NCBI RefSeq assembly: GCF_900115345.1
Contig: NZ_FOWC01000020.1
Span: forward strand, 79,527-143,526
Length of the DNA stretch: 64,000 nt
Direction: 5' to 3'
Source of the DNA: Amycolatopsis rubida
Lineage (GTDB): Bacteria > Actinomycetota > Actinomycetes > Mycobacteriales > Pseudonocardiaceae
Below the pieces are notes generated by a model. That model worked only from the letters and a program-made list of their open reading frames with translations, was not told the origin of the DNA and ran no database searches. How positions within the stretch are numbered: the first letter of the stretch is position 1; each line of letters opens with the position of its first letter. Positions 24,424 through 32,486 of this stretch are shown in pieces. A program made the position numbers and the translations under genes.

Positions 24424-24807
24424 TTACCCGCTGCGGCACCGGGGCGGGGTTTCCCGCGACCACCTGCTCGGCTGCCGCGTCCCGCCCAGCAGGACCAGCA
24501 CGTCCGGGCTCACCCCCGCGCGCACCCGGGAGGCCAGCTCCGGCGAGGTCTGCCCGAGTGCCGAGTAGACCGCGCGGACCAGGCACCTCGCCGCGTGCGG
24601 GGAACGCCTGGTGCGCAACGAGACCTCCATCAGGAGGGCCTCGCGGTCGCAGGTGCGGCCGCGGTTCGCCGCCACGATGCCCAGCCGGGTTTGCTCGGCC
24701 AGAGGAAGGCATCGCAGCAGGCTGTCGACGACGCAGTCGATCGCGAGCCGGTTCCGTTCCGTGCGGGGCAGGCGAGGCCCGGGCAGAATTTCCTTCCGCA
24801 CCACCAT
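24424..24807 (-). CDS. DUF2267-like small protein
   Basis: A 127-residue helical protein. AIDCVVDSLLRCLPLAEQTRLGI and AARCLVRAVYSALGQTSPELASRV look like the repeated helices of DUF2267 proteins, of which a clearer member lies at 58287-58661. The match is by eye and moderate. Its function is unknown; DUF2267 proteins accompany stress genes in actinobacteria. The ATG at 24807 has AGGAG about ten bases upstream. Its stop codon forms GGGTAA, which should not be read as a promoter. Confidence 0.5.
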   Translation of the reverse strand: MVVRKEILPGPRLPRTERNRLAIDCVVDSLLRCLPLAEQTRLGIVAANRGRTCDREALLMEVSLRTRRSPHAARCLVRAVYSALGQTSPELASRVRAGVSPDVLVLLGGTRQPSRWSRETPPRCRSG

Positions 24808-24910
24808 GGACCATCAACTCCTGGCCGCAGAGTAGCCGATCCGGCGCGCGCGGCGACGTTCCGGTTCCGTGCGACGGAAAACGATCCGGCGGAGTCCACT
24901 GTGGACGGAT

Positions 24911-25205
24911 TCAGCCGGGCGAGCCGGACAAAACGGCGAGCCGGTCGAGCGACTCGCGGATCCGCGCGGGCACGTCGTCGCGGTCCTGGCCCGCCGGAAC
25001 CGACAGGTGCAGCGTCGCGTGGCTCGTGCCCGCCGCGCCGGGCGCGACCTGGAGCTAGCCGCCGTTCCATTCGAGCCGGAGCCGGTCCGGGCGCCGCGAC
25101 CGGCTCCGGCAGCCATTCGTTCAGGTGCGCGGCATCGGAGGCGACGGCGTAGACGTGGCCGGCCGGCGCGGGCATCCTCCGCCGCGTTTCGAACTCGCTC
25201 ATCAT
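24911..25205 (-). pseudogene. SRPBCC-family protein, frameshifted with internal stop
   Basis: The gene starts MSEFETRRRMPAPAGHVYAVASDAAHLNEWLPEPV, a Bet v1/SRPBCC N-terminus. It leaves frame near 25085. The continuation, DRLRLEWNGG, then a TAG, then LQVAPGAAGTSHATLHLSV and IRESLDRLAVLSGSPG, is open in another frame to 24911. One frameshift and one in-frame stop are therefore needed. The intact protein would be about 95 aa. These proteins bind hydrophobic ligands; the specific role is unknown. Confidence 0.7.
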
Positions 25206-25280
25206 CCCGCCTGCCCGTTTCGCGGCGGCGTGAAACCGGAGGGTCCACAGTGGACGTTCACGGACGGTGAGCTGCCCGGT

Positions 25281-25712
25281 TCACCCCGCGTCGCGGAGGA
25301 GGGCGTCGAGGTCGGCGGGCGTGCCCGGCGTCCGGAGCCCGGGCGGCGCGAGGCAGCCGATCCGGTGGTCGTCGTCGCGGACCGCGGCCGCGAATTCGGC
25401 GACGCGGGACGCGGGCGGCGCGACCGAAGGCCCGGCCAGGTAGCGGATGACGATGAGGTCTTCGCCGGAATGCGTTTCCACGGCGGCGGCCCAGCCGTGG
25501 ATCTCGTCCCACAGCAGGGCGACGTCGCGGCCGGGGTAGGCGGGCAGACGGCCGTCGAGCGCGACGTAGGCCGACACCGGGGTGTCGTGGTCGACGGTGC
25601 AGGATTCGAGGCCGATGCCCAGAGCGCCGGTGACCTCGGCGAGGTAGTTCCACAGGCGCACCGACGCGGGGTGCGACGAGCCGGTCTGGGCGGTGTGCAG
25701 CGGCAGGGACAC
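25281..25712 (-). CDS. DUF6292 family protein
   Basis: A 143-residue protein with YLAEVTGALGIGLESCTVD, GRDVALLWDEIHGWAAAVE and DLIVIRYLAG, the pattern of the small actinobacterial DUF6292 proteins. No catalytic motif is recognised. Function is unknown. The GTG at 25712 was chosen since AAAGG precedes it and the conserved part begins after it; upstream in-frame codons are probably untranslated. Confidence 0.7.
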   Translation of the reverse strand: MSLPLHTAQTGSSHPASVRLWNYLAEVTGALGIGLESCTVDHDTPVSAYVALDGRLPAYPGRDVALLWDEIHGWAAAVETHSGEDLIVIRYLAGPSVAPPASRVAEFAAAVRDDDHRIGCLAPPGLRTPGTPADLDALLRDAG

Positions 25713-25964
25713 GGGGACAACGCCTTTCTCGCGCGAAGGACTGGCGCGGAACAGGGGTTTCCTGTCCCGCGCCACGGGCCGCATCCGGTGGCGCGGCGGG
25801 GTTCTCCGGCTAGCGGCCGGAACGCGCCCTCGCGGGCGGCCCGGACCTTATTCCCGGTGACGGGGCCCGGGAAACCCGCGGAGCGCGGCGAATCGGCCCG
25901 CGAGGCCGGCCGGTCATCGGATTCACCTCCGCCGCTCGACAGGGGACGCCCTTTTCTTCTAGCA

Positions 25965-25983
25965 TGTCATCGAACTGATGACA
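25965..25983. promoter_or_regulatory. Palindrome before the HSP18-type regulator
   Basis: TGTCATC and GATGACA form a perfect 7+5+7 inverted repeat, 29 bases before the ATG at 26012. It is a good candidate for an autoregulatory operator. Confidence 0.55.
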
Positions 25984-26011
25984 ACTGCCAAGTCGTCGAG
26001 AGGATGACGCG

Positions 26012-26623
26012 ATGGCGGAGGTGGACCCCGGCCCGCTGATCCAGGGCGTCCGCGAGGCGGTGCTGGCCGCCCGGGACGGCGGCGCGGCGGCCGACCGGTC
26101 GCTGGCCGCGCTCTCCGTGCTGCGGGCGCTGCGCGACCAGCTCGGCGAATGGGAACCGGAACTGATCGCGTCCGCGCGCGCGGCGGGCGCGAGCTGGGCG
26201 GCGCTGGCCCCGGCGCTGGGCGTGGCGAGCAGGCAGGCGGCCGAACGCCGGTACCTGCGGGTGCGGCCGTCGGCGACCGGGGAGGCCACTGGCGAAGCAC
26301 GCGTCGACGCCGAACGCGGCCGCCGCGCGGGAGACCGGGCAGTCGCCGGCTGGGCCCGGCGCAACGCCGCGGTGCTGCGGCGGCTGGCCGCGGAGGCCAG
26401 CGCCGCGCCCGGCTTGGACCCCGCCGGACAGGAAAGCGCCGACCGGCTCGGCGTCGCGCTGGGAGACGACGACGTCACGAACCTGCTGCCGCCGCTGGCC
26501 GACCTGCGCGCGCATCTCGAACCGCGGCACGCCGCACTGGCGGACCGCGTCGGGGAGATCGCCGAGCACGCGGACCGGCTGCGCGAGGACGCGGCCGGGC
26601 AGCGGCGCGGTCGTGCGCGATGA
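26012..26623 (+). CDS. HSP18-type transcriptional regulator
   Basis: A 203-residue, mostly helical protein. The core LRALRDQLGEWEPELIASARAAGASWAALAPALGVASRQAAERRYLR contains a helix-turn-helix and matches the actinobacterial proteins annotated as HSP18 transcriptional regulators. The second half is a helical bundle with conserved DRAVAGWARRNAAVLRRLA. No hsp18 gene is in the window, so its target is unknown. ATG follows GAGAGG; a perfect palindrome lies just upstream. Confidence 0.7.
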   Translation: MAEVDPGPLIQGVREAVLAARDGGAAADRSLAALSVLRALRDQLGEWEPELIASARAAGASWAALAPALGVASRQAAERRYLRVRPSATGEATGEARVDAERGRRAGDRAVAGWARRNAAVLRRLAAEASAAPGLDPAGQESADRLGVALGDDDVTNLLPPLADLRAHLEPRHAALADRVGEIAEHADRLREDAAGQRRGRAR

Positions 26624-26662
26624 GCGCCGCGCGATGAGCGGGCGCGGCGTTCGGGTCGCGAC

Positions 26663-26796
26663 GTGCCGGGCTGGTCCGGCTGGCGGTGCGGGGGCGTGGT
26701 GTGCCGGGTCGGGTGCGTGGTCGGTGGTGGTGTGCGGGCTGGGCGAACGGGGTTGTCCGGGTGTGCCGGGCCGGGTTGGCTGGCGGTGCGGGGACG
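26663..26796 (+). repeat. Pair of 34-bp imperfect direct repeats
   Basis: Copies at 26663-26696 and 26763-26796, exactly 100 bases apart, both start GTGCCGGG and end GGCTGGCGGTGCGGGG(G/A)CG. They differ at a few central positions. Confidence 0.6.
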
Positions 26797-26976
26797 CGGC
26801 GGCCCAGTGGTGCGTCCCGGGCGCGGCGAGCCATTCCGCGTGCCCGGCTGGCGGCGACGTGCCCGCCGGGCAAACCAGGTCGTCTGGGCGTGCCGGATCA
26901 GGCCGGCCGGCAGCGCAAGGCCGCCGCGGCAAGGGCACAGCCACGCACATCGAGCCAGGCAGTGCGCTCCGCCGGA

Positions 26977-27024
26977 AAATCGCCGGTCGCCCCCAGCCGC
27001 AAATCGCCGGTCGTCCCCAGCCGC
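26977..27024 (+). repeat. Tandem 24-bp duplication
   Basis: Two adjacent 24-bp units, each starting AAATCGCCGGTCG and ending CCCCAGCCGC, with a single C/T difference. Confidence 0.75.
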
Positions 27025-27294
27025 GACACCGCGTCGCCGCGCTGGTTCGGCGAGCACGCCGACCGGCCCGGCGACCACCAGCCAAGGCCGCGCCGAAACG
27101 CGGTGCAATGAGCCGAATGTCTCCCCCCGGGCGCCCCGCACTGCCGCCGTTCCCGGGATCCGAGATCATTTCCCCGCGGCGGCATTCGTGCGAGCCGCCG
27201 TCGTGAGGCATGCTATTCGCGGTTGAGCAGCCAGCCGCGTCCTTTTCCTGCCCGGACGAAGAGCGCTCCGGGCTTCCTGAGGAGGGAAAGAGCG

Positions 27295-27666
27295 ATGAGT
27301 GAGCTGACCGACCCGGTGATCGACCCGCCGGGTTCGCTGTCGATCGAACGGGCCGACCGCTCGCCCGCGGCGGTGCTGGCCCTGAACGGGGACCTTGACC
27401 TCGGGACCGCCCCGAAATTGACGGCCGCGGTCGCCGAGACCGTCACCGGGAAGCCCCCGGTGCTGGTGCTGGACCTGACCGGGGTCGATTTCCTCGCGTC
27501 GGCGGGGCTGACCGTCCTGCTGGCCGCGTGCCGGGAAGCGCCGGAGGGGACGCAGGTGCGGATCGTGGCGTCCGGCCGGGCGACTCTGCGGCCTATCCAG
27601 CTCACCGGGCTGGAGCAGAGCCTCCCGCTGTACCGCACGCTCGACGAGGCGCTGGCCGCGGAGTGA
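27295..27666 (+). CDS. Anti-anti-sigma factor (STAS domain)
   Basis: A 123-residue single STAS domain protein. VLALNGDLDLGTAPKL is the first strand-helix pair, and VLDLTGVDFLASAGLTVLL carries the phosphorylatable serine (SAG). In partner switching the dephosphorylated form binds the anti-sigma kinase and frees the sigma factor. ATG follows GGAGGG. Its stop codon touches that of the SpoIIE phosphatase on the opposite strand, and a HATPase kinase gene lies 1.5 kb on, so three parts of a switch are together. Confidence 0.92.
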   Translation: MSELTDPVIDPPGSLSIERADRSPAAVLALNGDLDLGTAPKLTAAVAETVTGKPPVLVLDLTGVDFLASAGLTVLLAACREAPEGTQVRIVASGRATLRPIQLTGLEQSLPLYRTLDEALAAE

Positions 27667-28887
27667 TCAGTGCGCCCCCGCAGCGCGCTGGAGCACCACG
27701 AGTGCGACGTCGTCCTGCGGGGGCCGCGATCCCACCATCGCGGCCATGATCCGGGCGCAGGCCCGGTCCGGGTCCTCCGGACGGACCAGTCCGGCGAGCT
27801 GGTCCATGCCGGTGTCGACGAGCCGGTCCCGGCGCTCGACGAGACCGTCGGTATAGAACGCGGCGACGGCTCCCGGCGGCAGTTGCACCATGGTGGTGCG
27901 CCGTTCGACGGTGGCCCCGACCGTCAGGCCGACCGGCGGGTCCGGCGGGGCAGGCACGAGCCGCGCCGGTTCGCCCGGCGAAGCCAGGACCGGCGGCAGG
28001 TGCCCGGCCAGCGACAGCGCCATCGTCTGGTGGCCGGGTCTGAGGATGCCGTAGGCGACCGTCGCCATCACACCGTGCTCGAAGTGGTTCGCTTTGCGGT
28101 CGAGTTTGGCGAGGACTTCCGCGGGATCGTCGCAATCGAGCGCGTACGCCCGCAACGCGCTGCGGAGCCGCCCCATGATGACCGCGGCTTCGAGACCGTG
28201 CCCGGAAACGTCGCCCATCACGATGCCGGTCTGGTCTCCGGGAAGCCGGAACACGTCGTACCAGTCGCCGCCGAGCCCGGCCTCCGCGCCCGGCACGTAG
28301 CGCGCGGCCAGGCGCAGGCCGTCGATGACGGGCAGGACGCCCGGCAGCAGGCTGCGCTGCAACGCGATGGTCGCGGCCTGGTTCTGGTGCATGAGTTCTG
28401 CCTGCAGCACGGCGGCCAGCCGGTCGGCCAGCAGCCGCAGGGTTTCGATGTCGGTGGTGGTGAACCGGCGGTCCCGCGCGGCTCCGATGTGCAGGACGCC
28501 GACCAGTTCGGTGCCGGCCAGCATCGGGACGCCGAGCATGGTGTGCAGGCCGCGTTCGGCCAGCAGCGCGTTCAGCACCGTGGTCTGGTCGACCTGGTCG
28601 ATGACGACCGGCTCCCGGCGCGCGGCGACACTGCCGGGGAATCCCGCGCCGACCGGCACCTGGACTCCCTGGTAGACCTCTTCCTCGAGACCGGCGGCGG
28701 CGATCGCGACAAGGCGCTGCCACCGGGAATCGTGACGCAGCACGGTGGCGGTGTCGACGTCGAGAACGGCGCAGGCCCGCGCGAGGACCTTGGTGAGCTC
28801 CTCGCCGAGCGCGGCGTTGCTCGCCCCGGCGCCGAGGATTTCGGCGAGGCGAGTGCGCGATTCGGGCTCCGGCGCGTGAGACGGCAT
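27667..28887 (-). CDS. GAF-SpoIIE protein phosphatase (RsbU-like)
   Basis: A 406-residue soluble protein. Residues 1-160 form a GAF sensor domain (IAAAGLEEEVYQGVQVPVG, LGVPMLAGTELVGVLHIG). Residues 190-400 form a PP2C-type SpoIIE phosphatase with the metal aspartates in GGDWYDVFRLPGD and VMGDVSGHGLEAA, and SRPPQDDVALVVL at the end. It would dephosphorylate a STAS protein such as the neighbour and so activate the sigma factor on a signal sensed by GAF. The ATG at 28887 begins just before the GAF helix. Confidence 0.92.
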   Translation of the reverse strand: MPSHAPEPESRTRLAEILGAGASNAALGEELTKVLARACAVLDVDTATVLRHDSRWQRLVAIAAAGLEEEVYQGVQVPVGAGFPGSVAARREPVVIDQVDQTTVLNALLAERGLHTMLGVPMLAGTELVGVLHIGAARDRRFTTTDIETLRLLADRLAAVLQAELMHQNQAATIALQRSLLPGVLPVIDGLRLAARYVPGAEAGLGGDWYDVFRLPGDQTGIVMGDVSGHGLEAAVIMGRLRSALRAYALDCDDPAEVLAKLDRKANHFEHGVMATVAYGILRPGHQTMALSLAGHLPPVLASPGEPARLVPAPPDPPVGLTVGATVERRTTMVQLPPGAVAAFYTDGLVERRDRLVDTGMDQLAGLVRPEDPDRACARIMAAMVGSRPPQDDVALVVLQRAAGAH

Positions 28888-29147
28888 GCAGCGACAGTAG
28901 CCGAACCGTCGCCGCGGTCCAGCGAGGAGAGACAACAGGTGTGAAGTCGGCCCCGTCCGGGTACGCCCGATGGGGCACCGGCGAAGTCGAGCACGAGAAA
29001 GGGACTTCCCCACGTGATGTCAAGCGGCTGCGGCGAGGAGCGGCGAAGCGCGGCGGCGCTTTCCGGCGCAGGCAGTTCCCGGCACTCCGTCGCGCCGTCG
29101 GCGGGAGCGGGGCCTTGTTGTCCTGGCCGAACGAGGAGGGGCCGGCG

Positions 29148-29585
29148 GTGACCGTCTCGGCTTCCGGGGCGGGCGACCCGCCCTGGGTACTGGATCTGGA
29201 GGGCACCGGAGTTTCCGCGCTGCCGCGGGTGCGCGCCTGGGCGGGCAAGTCGCTGGGGCATCTGTCGCCTGACCATCTCGCGGACGTCCTGATGGTGGTC
29301 GAAGAACTCGCGTCGAACGCTTACGAGCACACCTCGGGTCCCTCCTGCGCGCGGTTGACCGTGCTGCCCCGGCCGTGCGTCGTCGTGATCGAGGTGGAGG
29401 ACCCGGAGCACGGGCGTCCGGAGGTCCGCCCGCCGGACTTCGAACGGGCGCGCGGCCGGGGAATGCTGCTCGTCGACCGGCTCGCCGACGACTGGGGAGT
29501 GCACGAGCATTCCGGCGGCAAGACAGTCTGGGCCCGGCTCGGCTGCGGGGTGCCTGCCCGGGAGTCCTGCGAATCGTCCCGCTGA
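29148..29585 (+). CDS. Anti-sigma factor serine kinase, HATPase (RsbW-like)
   Basis: A 145-residue GHKL ATPase domain protein. The N box is VVEELASNAYEHT near residue 55, and the G2 region is ARGRGMLLVDRLADDWGV. The G1 box, DxGxG in active kinases, is here DPEHGRPE, so ATP binding may be altered; this G1 variation is frequent in actinobacterial members. Start GTG 29148 lies six bases after GAGGAGGGG; the upstream open frame is not conserved in character. It would bind the sigma factor or the STAS partner. Confidence 0.85.
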   Translation: MTVSASGAGDPPWVLDLEGTGVSALPRVRAWAGKSLGHLSPDHLADVLMVVEELASNAYEHTSGPSCARLTVLPRPCVVVIEVEDPEHGRPEVRPPDFERARGRGMLLVDRLADDWGVHEHSGGKTVWARLGCGVPARESCESSR

Positions 29586-29883
29586 GGCCGCGGTTCACCG
29601 GCCCTGCCGCGGGCCGGAGTCGTCGTTCGCCGCCGGACGTGCCGGTTCGCCGGGGATGGTCTCGCGTTCTTCCTCCGGGGATGCCGCCGCGGACGTCTTC
29701 GGGTTCGCGCGGTTCGGCCGTGGTCTCGCTCCTTCCGTTCCCGGATGCGGGTATCCGGCAGGCGAGGCGGAATGGCCGCAGGGGACATTCCCCGGGCCGC
29801 GAGGGCGGGCTGTGGAGATCGCCGGGCAGCGGTGCTGCCGGCGCTTGACCGGCCGATTTCGGGGCGGTGCGGCGGAAATCGTG

Positions 29884-29908
29884 GTTTGTCCTGACTGGAC
29901 GGGGGTAT
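29884..29908 (+). promoter_or_regulatory. Sigma-B-type promoter before a methyltransferase relic
   Basis: GTTT, 15 bases, GGGTAT: a perfect match to the sigma-B-type consensus. The only coding remains downstream are those of the methyltransferase relic from about 29985, so the promoter seems to have outlived its gene. The 300 bases to its left (29586-29883) hold nothing I recognise. Confidence 0.6.
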
Positions 29909-29984
29909 CCGGGCGGACCGGCCGAGCCGGAGGACCGCCAGGCCGACGTCCGCGCTCCCCGTGTCGGAGGCACGACCGCCGGGC

Positions 29985-30450
29985 AGAGTATTCCGGCTGC
30001 CCGGGGCCTGCCGTCCGCGATGAGGACACTGCCTTGCTTTCCAGCGTGCTGACCGCAGACCCGCGAACCGGCAGCGGTGCACTGGCCAACGCCCTGGCGC
30101 GGACTGGAGCCGCCGTCGTCGCGGCGGACTCCGGGAAACCTGAGAAACCGGACCGTACGACGTCGTGGTCGGCAATCCTCCGCACGCGCCTTCTCCGCCG
30201 CCGACGGTCCGTTCGACTCGCGCGTGGGATGCCGGACGGGCGCGCGATACTGGACCCGTTGTGCGTGGCCGATCCTTTCCTGCTGACCCGCACCGGCGCG
30301 CTGTACCTGGTGCGGCCGACGGTGTCCGATGTGGACAAAACGCGCTTCGCGCGGGCCGAGGGAGGCGCTGGCGCGGCCGGAAGGGCGGTCTCTACTTGAC
30401 AGAACGCGGTTTCGTGCGGCCTGGCGACCGCATGGCGGAACTGGGAATGC
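29985..30450 (+). pseudogene. HemK-type SAM methyltransferase relic
   Basis: Pieces in order: AVRDEDTALLSSVL, then DPRTGSGALANALARTGAAVVAAD (motif I), then in another frame YDVVVGNPPHAPSPPP (the NPPY motif of HemK-type methyltransferases). These are followed, again shifted, by DGRAILDPLCVADPFLLTRTGALYLV, and finally RGFVRPGDRMAELGMLRA, like the usual C-terminus. The segment between motif I and NPP is much shorter than in intact relatives (about 60 residues lost). At least three frame changes occur. No protein can be made. Confidence 0.6.
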
Positions 30451-30633
30451 TCCGTGCCGCCTCCCGGAACCCGGTGGCGTTCCACCTGGGTCGCGGGCAG
30501 TTCCTGATGGACGGCCGCCCTGTCCGCGAGCCGCCCGGGCACCTCGTCCCCGACGCCGTGATGCCGACCGATGTCCCGCGGCGGCGACGAGCGGTTACGC
30601 GTCGCATGCATGCCGGTCGATCGGGATCACCGT

Positions 30634-31496
30634 TCAGGCGTGGAACCGGGTGGTCTCGTCCAGCGGAACGCGTCCGGCGGCGAACCGGTTGGCTGGTGCG
30701 GTGCGGTCGGCGTACCCGAACGAGATTCCGAACAGCGGCTTCCCTCGTTCGAGGCCGAGCGTTTCCCGCACCGTGTCGACGTAGAAGCTCAGCAATCCTT
30801 GCGGGCGCCGCCCGCCGCGGCCCGGCGCTTCTGGTGCACGGCTTCGTAAATGGCTTCGCTGTACGGGAAATCGACCGACCGGCGGCTTTCCTGGTGTGCG
30901 GCAACCAGTGCGTCGGCGAGTTCGTTCCGCTTGGCGCCGCTGACGACCTCGACCTGCCACGGCTGCGCGTTGGAGCTGGACGGCGCCGCGGCGGCGTCGG
31001 CGAGGAATCCGCCCGCCAGCGGGCCGCCGACGAGGGAGAGGCCCAGCAACAGGCCGGTCCAGCTGGAGATCCGCGTGGATTCCTTGGGCGGCACCAGAAC
31101 CTGGACCATCGCCATCGCCCCGACGAGCAGCCCGCCGGCCCCGATGCCTTGCAGTGCACGGAAACCGATCAGCGCGCCCATGGTCGGAGCCAGGCCGCAC
31201 AGCATGGATCCGGTGAGGAAGACCGCCACTGACAGCAGGAACATCGCCTTGCGGTCGAACTGGTCGCTGAGCTTGCCCCACACCTGGGTGGACGCCGCGA
31301 TCGCCAGCGCGTAGGCGGTGATGATCCAGGTCATCGACCCCGGCCCGCCGAGATCCGCGGCGATGCTGGGCAGTGCGGTGGCGACGATGTAGCTGTCGAG
31401 CATGCCCAGCGCCATGCCGGACAACGCCCCGGCGATGCCGATCTTGACGCGCTCGGTGAACAGGCTGGTTTCTTCCGGCGCGGCGGTTCTCGGCAT
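30634..31496 (-). pseudogene. Fusion of an MFS transporter front to a nitroreductase
   Basis: The frame opens at the ATG 31496 as an MFS exporter of the DHA2 type (GMLDSYIVATALPSIAADLGG, then WGKLSDQFDRKAMFLLSV, ending near LVGGPLAGGFL, about six helices). It then passes in frame directly into a nitroreductase (SSSNAQPWQVEVVSGAKRNEL, then HQKRRAAA) and stops at 30789. The nitroreductase C-terminus (VDTVRETLGLERGKPLFGIS, then APANRF) is in another frame to 30634, and its middle is missing. So one deletion fused two genes, and a second event broke the rest. The first 230 residues could still be translated. Confidence 0.75.
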
Positions 31497-31544
31497 GGCT
31501 GGACGTCCTTCCCCCGGATGCTGTGCTCCCAAGGTAGCCATAAA

Positions 31545-31578
31545 AGTGCCCACTAGGCAACTTTGCCTAATGGGCACT
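31545..31578. promoter_or_regulatory. Long palindrome upstream of the MFS/nitroreductase fusion
   Basis: Two 15-base arms (AGTGCCCACTAGGCA on the left) with a 4-base spacer form an inverted repeat with a single mismatch. It contains a smaller core palindrome AGGCAA/TTGCCT. It sits about 50 bases before the MFS ATG, the place expected for a TetR or MarR operator, but no such regulator gene is next to it. Confidence 0.6.
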
Positions 31579-31587
31579 CCGCTCGCC

Positions 31588-31630
31588 GTCCGTGAGGGGA
31601 ACCCTCAGGGAATCTGATTCCCTCACGGAC
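31588..31630 (-). terminator. Terminator hairpin of the hydrolase gene
   Basis: An 11-bp stem (GTCCGTGAGGG and complement) enclosing a second small stem (GGGAATCTGATTCCC) lies directly behind the stop of the alpha/beta hydrolase. A T-run is absent, as is common in very GC-rich genomes. Confidence 0.55.
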
Positions 31631-31640
31631 TTCGGCCGGG

Positions 31641-32360
31641 CTAGGTGAGCTTCAGCAGCAGTTCGCTCAGCTCGACCGGCATCGTGATCATGCAGTCGTG
31701 CCCGGTCGGCAGCTCCCACACCTGCGACGGTGTCCCGTTCGGCTGGATCGCCGGGACCGGACGGCGGGTGATGCCCTTCAGGGTCGCGCCGACGCAGTGG
31801 ATGTGCGTGCGGGGGATCGCTCGCGCGGCGGGATTGTCGAGCCGCGCCGGTTGCTGCAGGCAGCGGACCGGCTGGTCGGAGAGCATTCCGCGCACCCACG
31901 CGACGTTGGCCGGGTCGGTGACGCCGAACAGTCCGAACGGCGCGGGCTGCTCCGGCAGCGGCGGAACGCGCCAGCCGTCGCCGTGCTGCTTGGCGAGGTC
32001 GATCAGGCTTTGGCTGACCGGCTGGACGTCGACCGCGGTTTCGCCGTCCTCCGGCACCATCGCGTCGAGGTAGACCAGTCCGGCCACCCGGTCCGGCACC
32101 TCGTTCGCGGCCGACGAGATGACCATCCCGGCGTAGCTGTGTCCGACGAGGATCACGTCCTCTTCGCCGCGGAGCAGGTCCACGATGTCCTGGACGTGAG
32201 TGTCGAGCCCGATTTCGGGGCCGAGCAGGTGTTTCTTGTCGCCGTAGCCGGTCAGCGAGGGCGCGAGCACCCGATGTCCCGCCGCTTCCAGCAGCGGGAC
32301 CACCCGGTCCCAGGCCCGGCCGCTGTGCCACGCGCCGTGGACCAGAACAAACGTCGTCAT
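31641..32360 (-). CDS. Alpha/beta hydrolase, esterase type
   Basis: A 239-residue enzyme. FVLVHGAWHSGRAWDRVVPLL is the oxyanion-hole strand, LVGHSYAGMVISS carries the nucleophile serine (near residue 76), YLDAMVPEDGE follows, and the C-terminal LPTGHDCMITMP provides the histidine. This subgroup resembles plant methyl-ketone/salicylate esterases and actinobacterial polyketide-associated hydrolases. The substrate is unknown. ATG 32360 follows GAGGAA. It is divergent from an HxlR regulator with palindromes between them, so it is the likely target. Confidence 0.88.
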   Translation of the reverse strand: MTTFVLVHGAWHSGRAWDRVVPLLEAAGHRVLAPSLTGYGDKKHLLGPEIGLDTHVQDIVDLLRGEEDVILVGHSYAGMVISSAANEVPDRVAGLVYLDAMVPEDGETAVDVQPVSQSLIDLAKQHGDGWRVPPLPEQPAPFGLFGVTDPANVAWVRGMLSDQPVRCLQQPARLDNPAARAIPRTHIHCVGATLKGITRRPVPAIQPNGTPSQVWELPTGHDCMITMPVELSELLLKLT

Positions 32361-32383
32361 AGTCAGGATTCCTCGGGTTTTGC

Positions 32384-32400
32384 GGTTACCGGAAGTAACC
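32384..32400. promoter_or_regulatory. HxlR operator candidate 1
   Basis: GGTTACCGGAAGTAACC is a perfect 6+5+6 inverted repeat 23 bases before the hydrolase ATG. A related half site, GGTAACC, recurs just before the HxlR ATG. Confidence 0.6.
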
Positions 32401-32450
32401 CGGTACTGTCTGAGAACCATCGTGATCGTCCGTGCGGCGGCGGGCAATAA

Positions 32451-32466
32451 GGCACTATTTAGTGCC
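32451..32466. promoter_or_regulatory. HxlR operator candidate 2
   Basis: GGCACTATTTAGTGCC is a perfect 7+2+7 inverted repeat 20 bases before the HxlR start, on a sequence different from the other palindrome, so it may bind a different regulator. Confidence 0.5.
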
Positions 32467-32486
32467 TCGGTTCTCCGGAGGTAACC

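Larger units (their letters stand above)
26624..27294. other. Repeat-rich gene-free stretch
   Basis: About 670 bases without a convincing gene. The left part (26640-26800) is G/T-skewed on the plus strand and has imperfect direct repeats; the middle has a 24-bp tandem duplication. Open frames exist but their translations are low in complexity and match no family. Confidence 0.5.

Noticed and set aside
24421..24426. GGGTAA on the minus strand as a further sigma-B-type -10
   Set aside because: It is formed by the stop codon of the DUF2267-like gene, and no gene starts behind it.
31588..31630. Nested inverted repeat considered as the end of an insertion sequence
   Set aside because: No partner copy, target duplication or transposase is nearby; it lies directly behind a stop codon, so a terminator is simpler.
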